DNA of 64,000 nt, taken from Cyrtodaria siliqua (lineage: Eukaryota > Mollusca > Bivalvia > Adapedonta > Hiatellidae). Shown here piece by piece: positions 12,374-24,430 of the stretch (positions are counted from its first letter, which is position 1; every line of letters begins with the position of its first letter). Both the position numbers and the translations under genes were made by a program. The DNA is taken from contig JAWPHD010006781.1 of NCBI GenBank assembly GCA_037043455.1, forward strand, positions 1-64,000, written 5' to 3'. The notes beneath the pieces are model-generated. The model did not search any database and was not told the DNA's origin. It saw only the letters and a program-made list of their open reading frames with translations.

Positions 12374-15300
12374 ACAAGAGCTGTCAGAGAACAGCGCAGC
12401 TTGACTATTTCATTTTTCAGAGAATAATAAATTATATAGCCAGTATATACCATCAGAAAACAAGGCTAAAACAATGTGGGGTGGGTGGGGTTGTGGGTTG
12501 ATATGAAATTATTGTTAGAATCTCATACAAATTATAGTAAAATTTGGGGCAGGGTGTGAAATTTCATTTTATTTTTATCAGTTTTAATCCAAAAGCGCCG
12601 TCATTTTAAAGAAATTTGTGCTCGACAGGCACCTCGGGGAGGGAGGGATGAAAATCTTTTTATTGTGGCCTCATTTCAGTTTGTTTTTTCACTGATATTT
12701 CATCTGTGTATCTGAATTTAATCTAAACCGTTTTATATGTAAATGATTGCATTCAAATTTAAATTTTAATATCCAAATAATGGAAGATAAAATGAAAAAG
12801 CAACAACATTCGGGTGGTGGTGATGACGGTGTGGTGGGATGGTTGTGGGGTTGGTGCAGACATATTGATAAATTGATAAAACGAAACAACACAGAGATAT
12901 GTAAACAAGAGGCCCAAGAGGGCCTGTGGGCGCTCTACTGGATAAAGCTAAAGTTTGTGTATAAGGGGCCATAACTGTGTCAAAAATCATTCAACCGGAA
13001 CATGGCAATGACATGCGCAACAATGTTTGGTACTGATCATCTATGCCACGTTTTGCTGAAATCTGGCAAGAGGTTCAGAAGAACTGGTCTGTACAAAGTT
13101 AGTGTATTAAAACCTTTAAAGGGTCTTAACTCTGCCAAAATTCATTAGACTGGAACATGGCGATGATATGCGCAATTAGGCTTGGTACTCATCATCCCCG
13201 CCAAGATTTGTTTAAATCCAGCCAGGGGTTCAGGAGAACTAGTCTGGAAAAAGATTGTGTATGAAAACCTTTAAAGGGCCATAACTCCGTCGAAAATCTT
13301 TCAACCGCAATACGGTGATATGCACAACTAAGCTTGGTACCGATCATCCCTGAAAAATCCCGGACTAGTCCAGACAAAATGTGTATATTAAAACCTTAAA
13401 AAGTTCTCCGCCAAATCATTCAACCGGAACACAGTGACTATATGAACAACTAGGCTTGGTACTGATAATCCCTGCAAAGTTTCGCTGAAATCTGGCCAAA
13501 TGAAGGTCCTATCATCTTCACGAGGCAAAATACAGCAACTTTGAACTAATTCAAGGGCCATAACTCCGGTGTTACAATCTGATTTGGTTGGTTTTCAAAC
13601 TTGTCCAAAATTTCATTGTTAGTAACAATCTGGTAAAGTTTGTCAAAGACTGGATGAAAAATGAAGGCTCTATCGTCTTAACGAGGCAAAATACAGAATT
13701 TTTAAACTAAATCAAGGGCCATAACGCCGGTATTACTGGTCTGAACTGGCTGGTTTTCAAACTCGTCCCAGCTTTCATTGATATCAACAATCTGTTAAAG
13801 TCTGAAAAAGATCGGATGAAAAATGAAGGCCGTATTGTGTCAAAAAATCAAGGGCCATAACTCTGGTGTAAATGGTCCGATCTGGCTGGCTTTTGAAACT
13901 CGTCTTAGCTTTCATTGGTATCAGCAATATGGTAAAGTTTGAAAAAGATCAGATGAAAAATGAAGGGTCCATCGCATTAATCAGACAAAATATAGCAATT
14001 TTAACTAAATCAAGGGCCATAACTCCAGTGTTACTGGTCCGAACTGGCTGGGTTTCAAACTCGTCCGAGCTTTCATTGATATCAACAATCGTGTAAAGCT
14101 TGAAAAAGATTGAATGAAAAATAAAGGCCTTATCGCGTTAACGAGGCAAAATATAGCAATTTTAACTAAATCAAGAGCAATAACTCCAGTGTTAATGGTC
14201 CGATCTGGCTGTTTTTCAAACTCGTTCGAGCTTTCATTGATATCAACAATCTGGTAAAGTTTGAAAAAGATTGGATGAAAAATGAAGGCCTTATCCCGTT
14301 AACAAGGCAAAATATAGCAATTTTAACTAAATCAAGGGCCATAACTCCGGTGTTACTGGTCCAAACTAGTTGACCGAGGATTCATTGATATCCGGACGGA
14401 CGGACAATGGACAACTTGCCATCCCATAAGCTCTGCTGGCCTTCGGCTACTAGAGCTAAAAACAAAAACAAAAACATTGATGGGGTGGTGGGATGGTTGG
14501 TGGGTGGGGGCAGAACATATTGATTTTGGTGGGGCGGGGGTGCAACACAGCTATAGGTGTAGAATTGATAAACCAAACAACACAGAAATATGTAAAAATA
14601 AAAAAAAACTGGGGTTCAGATGGGGGTGGGGTAAAGATCGGAAGGAAAATGGAAAAAATAAAATTTTGACCTCGGAGGGGGTGGGGGGTGGGGGTTTGGG
14701 GGCGGACTGAGGGGCATAAGATAGCTATATGTAGAAAAAAAAGGAAAAAAGTTTCGTGTGGGGGGTGGGGGTCTACGCAACATAGCTATATGTGTAAGAA
14801 TTGACCAAAACAACACAGAAATATGTAGGGAGTGGGGTGGTGGGGGTAAGTATGAATAAGATATAAGATGAATAATGCTATAAGAAATCCCAAACCAAAA
14901 TTTCGGTGACATAAGAATAATTAGATATAGACAACAGCTTACACGTAAACCTTGATCTGCCTTTATTGCACATTTTATAGGCCATCACAATTTGGGTTCC
15001 ATGGGAGCCCAGAATTTGTAGAAGACAAAATTACTTTACAACATTCTTTAAGGAACCCAATTCCCAAATTGAGTTGAGCTAGGACAAGAAATGTAAGAGA
15101 TATAGACCTGTAAATACAGCTTACATGCAAAACTTGATGTAAAATGAGACACATTTTAAGGGCTATCGGAATTTGGGTCCCATGGGAGCCCAGGGGTCAC
15201 ATTAACCAAAATTACGTATGCAGCCCTTAAGATAATGCTATAAGGGAGCTCATGGCCAAATTTGGTTGTGCTAGGATAAGAAATGTAAGAGATATAGACT

Positions 15301-15394
15301 TGTAAACACAGCTTACATGCAAACCTTGATGTGGACGCCGACGCCGGGGTGATTACATAAGCTCCCTTACTCTTCGAATAATTGAGCTAAAAAA
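12374..15394 (+). mobile_element. Tandem-repeat element containing a nested second element
   Basis: Starts ACAAGAGCTGTCAGAGAACA (hairpin) and ends GACGCCGACGCCGGGGTG, CATAAGCTC...GAGCTAAAAAA. G-rich units with GTGGTGGGATGGTTG and AAACAACACAGA.ATATGTA occur on both sides of the insertion (12830-12902 and 14480-14840). Same end architecture as 4308-5642 but different core. Confidence 0.62.
12905..14462 (+). mobile_element. Nested non-autonomous element with two core-repeat types
   Basis: Starts ACAAGAGGCCCAAGAGGGCC, GCTCTACTGG; ends CGGACGGACGGACAATGGAC, CATAAGCTCTGCTGGCC..TAGAGCTAAAAAC. Core: about four units with TTTAAAGGGCCATAACTC and AGGCTTGGTACTGATCATC (12960-13500), then about six 160-bp units with CATTGATATCAACAATCTGG (13540-14390). 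Confidence 0.72.
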
Positions 15395-16279
15395 CACTTA
15401 ATAACGATGCTTAGCCTTCATGCTTAAGTGTACAGAATTACTGCCAGGAGAGTAAAGTGATTTACCAATGTCACTGACTGAGGTGAGATAGAGAATATCA
15501 TGTTAGTGCTTGATCTCATCTTGCTTATCAGGTGAGGCTGAGAAAAAAATGAAGCCCGAGGCTGTGCCGAGGGTTTCATTTTTTTCGTGCCGAACCTGAT
15601 AAACTGGATAATATCAGGCACTAACATGATATTTTATTTATCATGCTGATCGTTTAAAATCATTTAATTTACTTTTTTCACCATTTCTTTCCGTTCAAAA
15701 ATACCCAGACGTCATTAAATATACCCTGACGTCATCAAAAGAGGTGCTGACGTCATCAAAAGAGGTGCATCTGACTTGATAGGAAAGTAACTGCCGAGAT
15801 AAGATTTTATCTCAGGCACCCTGTTTCTCGGCAGAATTATACAGATCGACATGATAAAAAACATTATTATGCAATTTAAATGTTTGTTTTTATCTATTTA
15901 AACATATTTTACATATCAATTTCTGCTTATTAACAAGGAAGGTTGAAAAAAAAAAGGAATAATAAGCCTTTTCAGTTTTCTGGTTTCATTTTGATGCATG
16001 AAAGATCTCAAGATTGCTCTGTGAAACATGCATGCAGCTGAACAATTATTCAGTCTTCTTTCCTGAATCATGATCAGTACAAACTTAGAAAATAATTGGT
16101 TTTGGAACCCATAATTTTGGGGTTTTATTTTATGTTTACTTCATTTATCTTACAAAATGCACCTTAAGATTTTCTCATTCGTAGTTAGTTGTCTGGTTTT
16201 ACTCATTAAAATGAAAAGTGTCCTGCTTCCACGCCTAATATTGTACACCCATGTTTCCACGCCATCCTCCCCCACCCCA
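15395..16279. other. ZAK intron with a fold-back repeat
   Basis: 15497-15632 is a fold-back: ATCATGTTAGTGC... pairs with ...GCACTAACATGAT, and an inner arm GAAAAAAATGAA pairs with TTTCATTTTTTTC. 15705-15770 has three GACGTCAT motifs. No gene. Confidence 0.5.
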
Positions 16280-16500
16280 CTCCCCCGGGGTGATGCATTT
16301 TACAAAAGCGGGAGAATTGATACGAGGCCATTTTAGCAAGACAGCGTTCTCATCAAGTGACACCAACAACTGGGAGCAAGTCCAACGCCATGCTGCTCGT
16401 TTCTCAAACAACAACTTTACCGAGCACTCACCAGGTTGGGTCACTGCCATGGTACAGGACCTAAACTAGAAACCCTACCATACCGACGCTACATTAATCG
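16280..16500 (+). pseudogene. LINE reverse-transcriptase C-terminal relic
   Basis: Encodes NWEQVQRHAARFSNNNFTEH then SPGWVTAMVQDLN, followed by a stop and KPYH. The VQR.AARF......VT.M...L pattern is typical of the C-terminal region of Jockey/CR1-type LINEs. Fragment only, on the opposite strand to ZAK. Confidence 0.6.
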
Positions 16501-16861
16501 AATGACAATGCCACACCCTACTTTTTTCAAAATTTAATAATGAAATTAAAGCAGTATAACTTGTTTTTGATTACTGTCAATTTTATAAATAAATACCTGA
16601 ACTAAAAATAGAAATAAAACCCATTAACTTTTCTTCAACAATTTAATGTTCCTCCTTCTGTCAACTTTTTAATTTAAATTTATCAAAACCACTTCTTGTG
16701 AACTGAAGAATTTTTTTTTCACTACACGTACATGTCCGAGATTACATGGTGCCAATTATCAAGTGGGAAAAAACCTCCAACCAGGAACAAAACCTACAAC
16801 CATATCATTGAGCAGTATCTCGAGATAGCTGGCTTTGTCTGATATTTACAGCTCCAGCATC

Positions 16862-17138
16862 AGCTTTAAAGGGACACTTCCAATCTTCAGCTTTAAAGGG
16901 ACATGTGCCAATCTTCAGCTTTAAAGGGACACGTGCCAATCTTCAGCTTTAAAGGGACACGTGCCAATCTTCAGCTTTAAAGGGACACGTGCCAATCTTC
17001 AGCTTTAAAGGGACACGTGCCAATCTTCAGCTTTAAAGGGACACGTGCCAATCTTCAGCTTTAAAGGGACACGTGCCAATCTTCAGCTTTAAAGGGACAC
17101 GTGCCAATCTTCAGCTTTAAAGGGACAAGTGCCAATCT
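16862..17138 (+). repeat. 28-bp tandem repeat, about 10 copies, with E-boxes
   Basis: Unit CTTCAGCTTTAAAGGGACAC plus GTGCCAAT. Seven consecutive units contain the palindrome CACGTG; the first two units and the last differ there. No spacers, so not a CRISPR. Confidence 0.9.
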
Positions 17139-17381
17139 TAATTGCTGTAAAAGTCCCGACATTAAACCCTTAAGCATGTTGATTAAAATAAAGAAGAACA
17201 CTTGAAAAACACATTTGAATTACTTTTTTATTTTGATACTGGATTAATAAACTCAATAGTTAATTTTAATGGCTGATAAATACTTCAATATTGCGTGTGT
17301 CCCTGTGTGTCCCTATAACGGGAAAATCAGCTATCTTGAAGTATTAAACATTCATTCAAATTAGAACCTCTATTTTTATTT

Positions 17382-17660
17382 GTCGGGGCTTCTGTGGTCG
17401 AATGCTTAGAGTCTCTGACTTGCAATCACTTGCCCCTCACCGCTGTATGTTCGATCCCTCGGGGGCCTAGGAATCTTTATGTGAGGAAGTTATCCAGCTG
17501 GCTTGCTGAACATCGGTGGTTCTACCCAGGTGCCCGCCCGTGCATGAAAATTGACCAGAGGGGCACCCGGGGTCTTCCTCCCCAATGGAAGCTGGAAAGT
17601 CGCCATATGACCTTAGCTGTTGGTGCGACTATAAAATCCAATTCATTTATTTTTCTTTCC
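17382..17660 (+). mobile_element. tRNA-derived SINE
   Basis: TGTGGTCGAATGCTTAGAGT (A box) and TGTTCGATCCCTCGG (B box), body GTGAGGAAGTTATCCAGCTG, TTCTACCCAGGTGCC, tail GTTGGTGCGACTATAAA. Same family as 7800-8082. Confidence 0.8.
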
Positions 17661-18998
17661 GTTCTCTTTACTGTAAAACTGTATGCATGTAAAAATCATC
17701 AAGTTATTTGATTGTATTGAGAAAATGTTCAAATTGTGTAGAAATACTAGCATAGCGCCACGTTATTTTAAGAAATCAAGACTGCCACATGTTCCTTTAA
17801 GAATCAAGAGTGTTGGATGTCCCTTTAATCAATGTAACTGTTATGGCCCTACTATAAACTTTCATTTCCTTTGTTTCATTTACTCCCTTCACCTTTTTTT
17901 TTTTGTTTGTTTCAGAAAACCATTTAGACACAAACCTGAACTAAAAATTGAAATTAATCTTTTCTTAAACATCTAAACTCCTTCTAACTTTCTACTTTTT
18001 ATTTTTAACTGAAAAGTGACTAAACAACTGGAATCAAACAACTGAACGCAGCCTCTTTTAAAAAATAAATTGTTGTTAGTGTAAAATAAACACACCTTTT
18101 TTTTTGTCTTGTAAATCCTTGAGTTTCCAGAAGAAATTTAGAACAATCTAAAGTAACAATGATTTTCATTGACACACCCAAGCTAGACTGGCTAAGCCCT
18201 TACGTTTGTTAATGTTTATACTATTTGAGACAACTCAAGCTATCATCAAATAAAATAGTCTGCATCAAGTCCCCTTTGAATTACTGGCTTCGAACATAAG
18301 TGGTTCACAGCTATTCAGAAAAGTTTGGGATTTTAAGATTTTATTTTGATTCTAATTGCAAAATATAAAAATATAAAACAAACACTGGGACGACAGCCAG
18401 TCTACACCCAAGCTAACATGTTCAATCATGTAACCATAACCTCACCAAAACCTCACTTGTTTGTATGTTGGGCCTTACATGGTGCCAATATCAAGTGGGG
18501 AGAAAAAACAACAAACACAGAACAAAAACTACATAAACATATCATTGAGATAGAACCTCGAGATATCTGGCTTTATCTGACAATCTCCAATGTAATCCTT
18601 CACTAGCCCAGCACTCTTCTATGTTGTATGATTTAATAACATTTTGTAAAATATATACTTAATTCCCCGCTGAGACCAGAAACCGTTTAAAAAATGTTTT
18701 TTATTCCAAGTATACTGTAATGGGAAACGGCAGCCAGCAAAGAATGCTACATGAAACCGCTTGCTGTAGAAATGGTCACGATCTGTAAAATGATACAGCT
18801 GTACAAGAACGTGTTTTCGGACAACACGGAGGGCCCACTGGACATTGTTTGGGTACTGTGGTTTCTACAGGACCATCTTTCCGGTTTAGCTTGCTTTTTT
18901 GAAGAAAGAAAATGAAGAGCTATCGTCATCACATGATTGTTGTCATCTGCGTTTGCGTCCCTGGTTTAAGTTTTGTATTTAAGCTTGTAGCTGAGAAA
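17661..18998. other. ZAK intron, no gene seen
   Basis: 18455-18600 and 16735-16860 are diverged copies of one repeat (TTACATGGTGCCAAT.ATCAA and ATCTGGCTTT.TCTGA). Otherwise AT-rich without coding features. Confidence 0.45.
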
Positions 18999-19990
18999 CT
19001 ACTTTGCATAATGGCTTGAAACTTTACACATGAATTCAGCATCATTAGAGAACACCATAGAGCAGGTTCTATAACTCATGCTTTTGTTAGACTTAGAAAA
19101 TTTGGCTAAGTTTTGTATGTAAGCTTGTTTGATTTGTTTGCTTAAATAGCATTTTACGTAATGTTTTGCACATGTTAGGCCATAATATGATGACGGTCGA
19201 TTTGTTTGAGGTGGAGACTGACCACCCCTATTTTCATGGGTAGAACCAGTACTATATACCTCCCACCACACATTCACACTTGACAATTCGAGCTCCCAGT
19301 GGGATTTGAACCCAAGCTTGTATGGTGGAAACTACTTCACATAATCGATTGAAACTTCACACGTCTTCGGCATCATTAGACAACATTATACAGGTTCTAT
19401 AACTCATGCTTTTGTTTTATCCAAATTGTGTCCCCTTTTATACTTGAATTATTTTTTTAAAGTTTTGTATGTAAGTTTGTATCTCGGAAACTGCTACATT
19501 TTAATAATGGATTGAAACTTCACACACGTATTCGGCATCATACAACATCACAGAGCCAGGTTCTATAACCAATGTCTTGATTTTAACAAAATTATGGCCC
19601 CTTTTTATACACAAAAAAAACACTAATTGAAGTGTTGCATGTAAGCTTGTATCTTGGAAACTATGTCACATAATGTAATGAAACTTCACATAATTATGAC
19701 TTTGGCATTATTAGACAACATCATACATGACATATAGCCAGGTTCTAAAACTCATTATTTTATTTTATGGTTGAAGTTTTGTATATAAACTTGTCAACTT
19801 CGTAATTTTTAAATTAAAATGTTTCAACAGATCTCAGAATCCCCTTAAAAAATTCAATGAAACATCACACATTATTCGTTTTCATAGAGACATGTGTCAT
19901 AAGTCTTGTATGCAATTAAGCAAAATTCTTCCTTTTAAATTAGTTTCCCAATAAATGGACAAGGCCTCCAAAGTAGAGAATCTGCACCGA
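18999..19990 (+). mobile_element. Tandem-repeat element, about 150-190-bp units, with embedded SINE fragment
   Basis: Five diverged units share AGTTTTGTATGTAAGCTTGT, GAAACTTCACAC and CAGGTTCTATAACTCATG. Ends near GCACCGACGGACAGTGC. 19160-19320 carries a minus-strand SINE fragment (B box GGTTCAAATCCCACTGGGAG). Confidence 0.6.
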
Positions 19991-20759
19991 CGGACAGTGC
20001 TTCTTGTTTTACCGGTACTAAAACCCATGACCAAAATCAATGAAGTGTATTAATGAAGTGCAATCAAAGCGACATGGTTTTGGTACATAATTATGTAGAC
20101 CCCTCATCTCTTTGTTTGACTGGAAGACGATTGGTGTGAAAGACACGGAGCTAATTGAATTTAGGTCATTTAATTGGTCCTCATACTAATCTACAGCATT
20201 CTCGTTCTGAAGGGGGTCAACAGGGAGGAAAAATAGGGGCCATCTTTATCAGTCAGGGGTTGAAATAGCCATGAGAATCACAGCTCTTATGGTGTGTACC
20301 TGCCATCTATGGTAGGTACATACCACTAGAGCTATGATTCTATGATTCTCAGAGCTAGGTTTGAAAGAACTTGTTTAAGGTATTACACTTGTGGGTGTGA
20401 GTTTTTTTCTCAAAATAACTGCAAAAAGTTATTTTCACATGTGCATTCATTTTCATCCATTTTCATATCTGTTGTCTATCAAAACCAGAATGTTCCTGTA
20501 ACACATAATATGACTGTTTCCCTTGTTTCTTTGATCCGTCTTGTTTACTAATTTGCTATTACCTGTTTTAAGTAGTGTTAAGAAAAGCTCTTAAAGATGG
20601 TACATGCTACGTAACAAAATGGAAATTAACTCACTCTCGAGCAATCGTGCCTAATGGTGCCATCATCATTATTCAATTAGATAGTCAAGTTTTCTAGTGA
20701 AAGGATTTATTACTAAAGCTTAATTACTGTAGCGACTGTTTTTATTAAGATGTAATCCT
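19991..20759. other. ZAK intron, no gene seen
   Basis: Only a short inverted pair around AGAATCACAGCTCT and AGAGCTATGATTCT (20275-20345). No supportable gene. Confidence 0.4.
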
Positions 20760-21400
20760 AAGCTTCCTTTCCAAATAAGCTACATACACAGCAATTTTCT
20801 TTCCAATGACTGCATATCATTTTTCTTTCTTAAGTAACAGTGACATTGACCTTGACCCCAGTGACCTCAAATCCAATCACAATATTCATTTCCATATAAG
20901 CTACCAACGCAGCAAGTTTCGTTGCAATACCTAATTCCTAACAAATGTAATTGAGCGGAAACCGTTTTTCTATTTTCATTAACAGCGACCTTGACCCTAG
21001 TGACCTCAAATGCAATCCTTAGCTTCCTTTTCATATAAGCTACGCACACAGCAAGTTTCGTCACAAAATCTTATTCCTAACAAAAGTTATTGAGCAGGAA
21101 GTTTTTTCTATTTTAGTAACGGTGATCATGACCTTGACCCCAGTGACTCAAATACAATCCCAAGCTTCCTTTTCATATAAACTATCTACACAGCAATTTT
21201 CGTCGCAATATCTCATTCCTAACTGAACAGAAACTGTTTGTCAATTTTTCAGTAACAACGACCTTGAACTTGAGTGACATCAATGCAATCCCAAGCTCCT
21301 TTGCATATAAGCCACCTACACAGCAAGTTTTGTTTTAATATCTCATTCCTAACTGAAGTTATTGTCTGGAAACCATTGTAACAGCGACCTTAACAATATA
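20760..21400 (+). repeat. Tandem repeat, about 140-bp units
   Basis: Four to five diverged units share TTCCTTTTCATATAAGCTAC, CACAGCAAGTTTCGT and GACCTTGACCC.AGTGACCTC. Confidence 0.65.
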
Positions 21401-21469
21401 ATATTATACAATAATTCTTTATTAAGTAATCAAAGGCCTCCGGCCCACAATACAAGTGTAATACATAAT

Positions 21470-23082
21470 GTGAATTATAACAAACCACCTGATCAAATGT
21501 CAAGCAATTCCAACTAACGTTCAATAAAATAAACTGAGTACGAATAATTATACTTCATGGTCTCATATCTTTAACATGTTATGAATAAAAGATGAAATTC
21601 TAAATATCGTTGTTTTATTTGTACAACAAAGAAGAGAATAAAACGTTTCGATGGATTCATTGGCGGATATTGCATGTAGATATCGATAATGCAAATCTGT
21701 GTATCTATGACAAAAGAAAAACGCATGGTTCTCGCCCTCAATAACTTCAATACATGTATCATTATGAACAAGACAATGAGTGCAAATGCGTTCTTCTCTA
21801 TCCACGCCGACAGGTCAACTCATCTCTATACTTAGTTTATGACTTGAGCATCGAAATTGTGCCATAGCTTTTCTCAAATGAAATGGCATATCTAAACTGA
21901 TGTATTTCTCAACGTATAAAAGAGATTTGAAGTGTTTGTAATGGTCACATCGCGATCAATTCTCGATACTACTGTGCCAATCTTGTTTTAAGCAATCTGT
22001 GATCCTTAACTTGAGTTGGGACATAAATATATCAGGGTTACCTATATCTTGGGCTATCCTTATGAAACCGAATCCAAACTTAAAAAGTAGTTATTGCACC
22101 TCGTACAAAATCCTAGGAATTTCATTGGATTAGAGCAGTCACATGGTGACCCTCTATTATTCTATAGTGGGTCAGTATATTCATAGAGGGTCACTAAAAC
22201 AATATGGACTACAATTCCGATTCAGAGTTTAAATCATTTGTAAATAGTTCTTTAAGGCGTTATTAACAAACAAAATAAGTAAATTAGTAATGTTTTTAAA
22301 CTGTACCGGTCGTGACGTCAATGTCATGACGTCAAATTGCGCGTACGTCTCAATGACGTTAACGCTCCATTAAAATGGGTTAAATATCGGCGTTTGCCTT
22401 AAAAAAGGTGCTCGATGCAATAAATCAGTTATTGGGCGTGTTACTGACCCCCTACAGAAATATGTGGGGTCAGTCAGATGTATAGGGGACTCGGCTATCG
22501 CCTCACCCCCTATAAATCTGACTGACCCCACATATTTCTGTAGGGGGTTAGTAACACACCCAATAACTAATAATGTCTAACTTCTGATGCCCATGTTTTC
22601 CGACCTACATCGTCCAATGATTTAAGCATATAGTAATAACATTTTGGATCACTAGTATTAGGTATTTGCAGGAGTTTACACCCATATTTTATACATCTTG
22701 AATAATATTCGTGGCATAAAGGTATTCTTCCGTACTCGGCGATAGCCATGCTATTATTTACCAAAAAGTTAATACCAAGGAACGATTTACATACTCGTAA
22801 CTGTACCGATTTGATTTTGTCGGAATATGCGAAGCCCCAAATTTCTGGACCGTAACACAGTATGGGTTTGACCATCGCATCAAATATCTTAAACATTTCT
22901 GCACTGTGAATTTCAAAGTAACCAAACTTACTTTGATAATACTGAACAGCTTTTATAGATTTTGTAGCCTGTACTGCTAGTTTTCGTTTTGCATTTGACC
23001 ATGAAAGTTTGGGAGTAAATATAACTACTGCACCCGCATCCGTCTCAATAGAAAATGGCCATTCCACTATCTGAAAATCCAC
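21470..23082 (-). pseudogene. LINE 3' half, split by an insertion
   Basis: Minus strand: 23082-22567 encodes an RT thumb/C-terminal region (FTPKLSWSNAKRKLAVQA, then MFKIFDAMVKPILCYGPEIW and GRIPLCHEYYSRCIKYGCK). After a 470-bp insertion, 22090-21563 continues LLFKFGFGFIRIAQDIG...LKLRITDCLKQDWHSS, with a stop, to a Cys/His tail (CTHC..., HAFFFCH). It is a non-LTR retrotransposon relic with stops. Confidence 0.75.
22090..22566. mobile_element. Compound MITE/fold-back inserted in the LINE
   Basis: 22092 TTATTGCACCTCGTAC pairs with GTGCTCGATGCAATAA near 22420. 22427-22566 is an almost perfect fold-back: arms TTATTGGGCGTGTTACTGAC and TACAGAAATATGTGGGGTCA pair with the right side across a 40-nt loop. 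It interrupts the LINE frame. Confidence 0.65.
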
Positions 23083-23288
23083 TGACAGCAGTCAGTATTT
23101 GTTTTTATCATTCTCATTTTCTCAAAGCACGTTACTGTTGTTACTATAGCAGCGGGAAAACAATGTAAATAAAAGAAATTAATTCGCCTTTTTTTTCCCG
23201 GCGGTTTTGCAGTTTAAACGATTGGTGTAAATGGCAAATTTATAAAAAGCGCTATTGGCTTCATGAAATTTGCCATTTACTTTAAAAC
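23031..23288. repeat. 255-bp dispersed repeat, copy 1
   Basis: Nearly identical to 26406-26662, including CGTCTCAATAGAAAATGGCC, AAAGCACGTTACTGTTG and TGGCAAATTTAT.AAAAAGCG. The TTTGCCATTTAC ends form a small hairpin. Confidence 0.85.
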
Positions 23289-23904
23289 CGGTGAGAGTCG
23301 AGAAGGTTTACAATGCAATGCTGTTAACCCCTTGACCACGGAGACACTTTTTTTTAGTGCATCGACCCGGATCTTGACAGAGTGACCTCAAATGCAATAC
23401 CAAGCTTCATTTCTATATGTTACCAACACAGCAGGCATGTCTGATCATTGATACACTACAAAACTAGAAATGTGTTCATAGGACACGGATGCTCTTGCTA
23501 TTGCTTCACATTAATAAGGAAATTGTCTTTCGTATATTTTATAATTCCAAGGGGCATCACTTTGGAATTAATGAGGTGATAGGGCCGATTATCGACTTAG
23601 CCGAGACACTGTGCCCATATACAATATGACTAGAAGAATGGATAACAATTACCCAAATTAGAGTCTGGGCAACGTTAGTTTTTACTATTCCAAGGTGCGT
23701 AATTCTGGAATTAATATTGAACCTGGTGGAGACTTTGTGTCCATATACAAGTTGACCAAGTTTGGAGAAGATTGGATAACAATTACTCAAGTTAGATTCG
23801 GGACACATTTGTTGGCACGGACGCATGCATGGACGGATGGACAGGGGTAACACTATAGGTCTCACTAAACCGTTATTTCACGGTAGGAACATTCTTACGT
23901 TTAA
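23289..23904. other. Intron with SINE scrap and short repeat
   Basis: A minus-strand tRNA-SINE scrap (23290-23330) and two copies of a segment with GGATAACAATTAC.CAA.TTAGA (23640 and 23773), ending in a CGGACGCATGCATGGACGG run. No gene. Confidence 0.45.
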
Positions 23905-23905
23905 A

Positions 23906-24430
23906 TCAAGAGGCCCAAGAGGGCCTGTATCGCTCTATGCCGATATAAAATCTTTGATTGGGAACACGACAACAATATGCGCAACTAGGCTTGGTACTGA
24001 TCATTTCTGCCAAGTTTCACTGAAATCCTGCCAGGAGTTCCGGAAAACTCGTCTGGACCAAGTTTGTATATAAGGGGCAATAAATGTGTTAACAATCATT
24101 CAACAAAATCACGGTGAAGATATGTGCAACTAGGCTTGATACTGATCATCCCTGCCAAGCTTCGTAGAAATCCAGCCAGGTGTTCCAGAGAACTAGCCTG
24201 TACAAAGTTAGTGTATTAAAATCTTTAAAGGGCCATAACTCTGCCAAAAATCATTCAACTTCAACACAGCGATGATATGCGCAACTAGGCTTGGTACACA
24301 TCATCCCTGCCAGAATTCGCTGGAATTCGGCCAGGAGTTCAGAAGAGACTAGTTTGGATAATGTTTGTGTATCAAAACCTTTAAAGGGCTATAACTCTGC
24401 AAAAAATCATTCAACCGGAAAGGGTTGCAT
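23906..24430 (+). mobile_element. 5' portion of a tandem-repeat element, truncated
   Basis: Starts TCAAGAGGCCCAAGAGGGCC and carries three units related to 12960-13500 (GCAACTAGGCTTGGTACTGA, CCTTTAAAGGGCCATAACTC). No terminal hairpin is present, so it is 3' truncated. Confidence 0.68.

Noticed and set aside
16862..17138. CRISPR-like array
   Set aside because: The 28-bp units are contiguous with no unique spacers, and the genome is eukaryotic.
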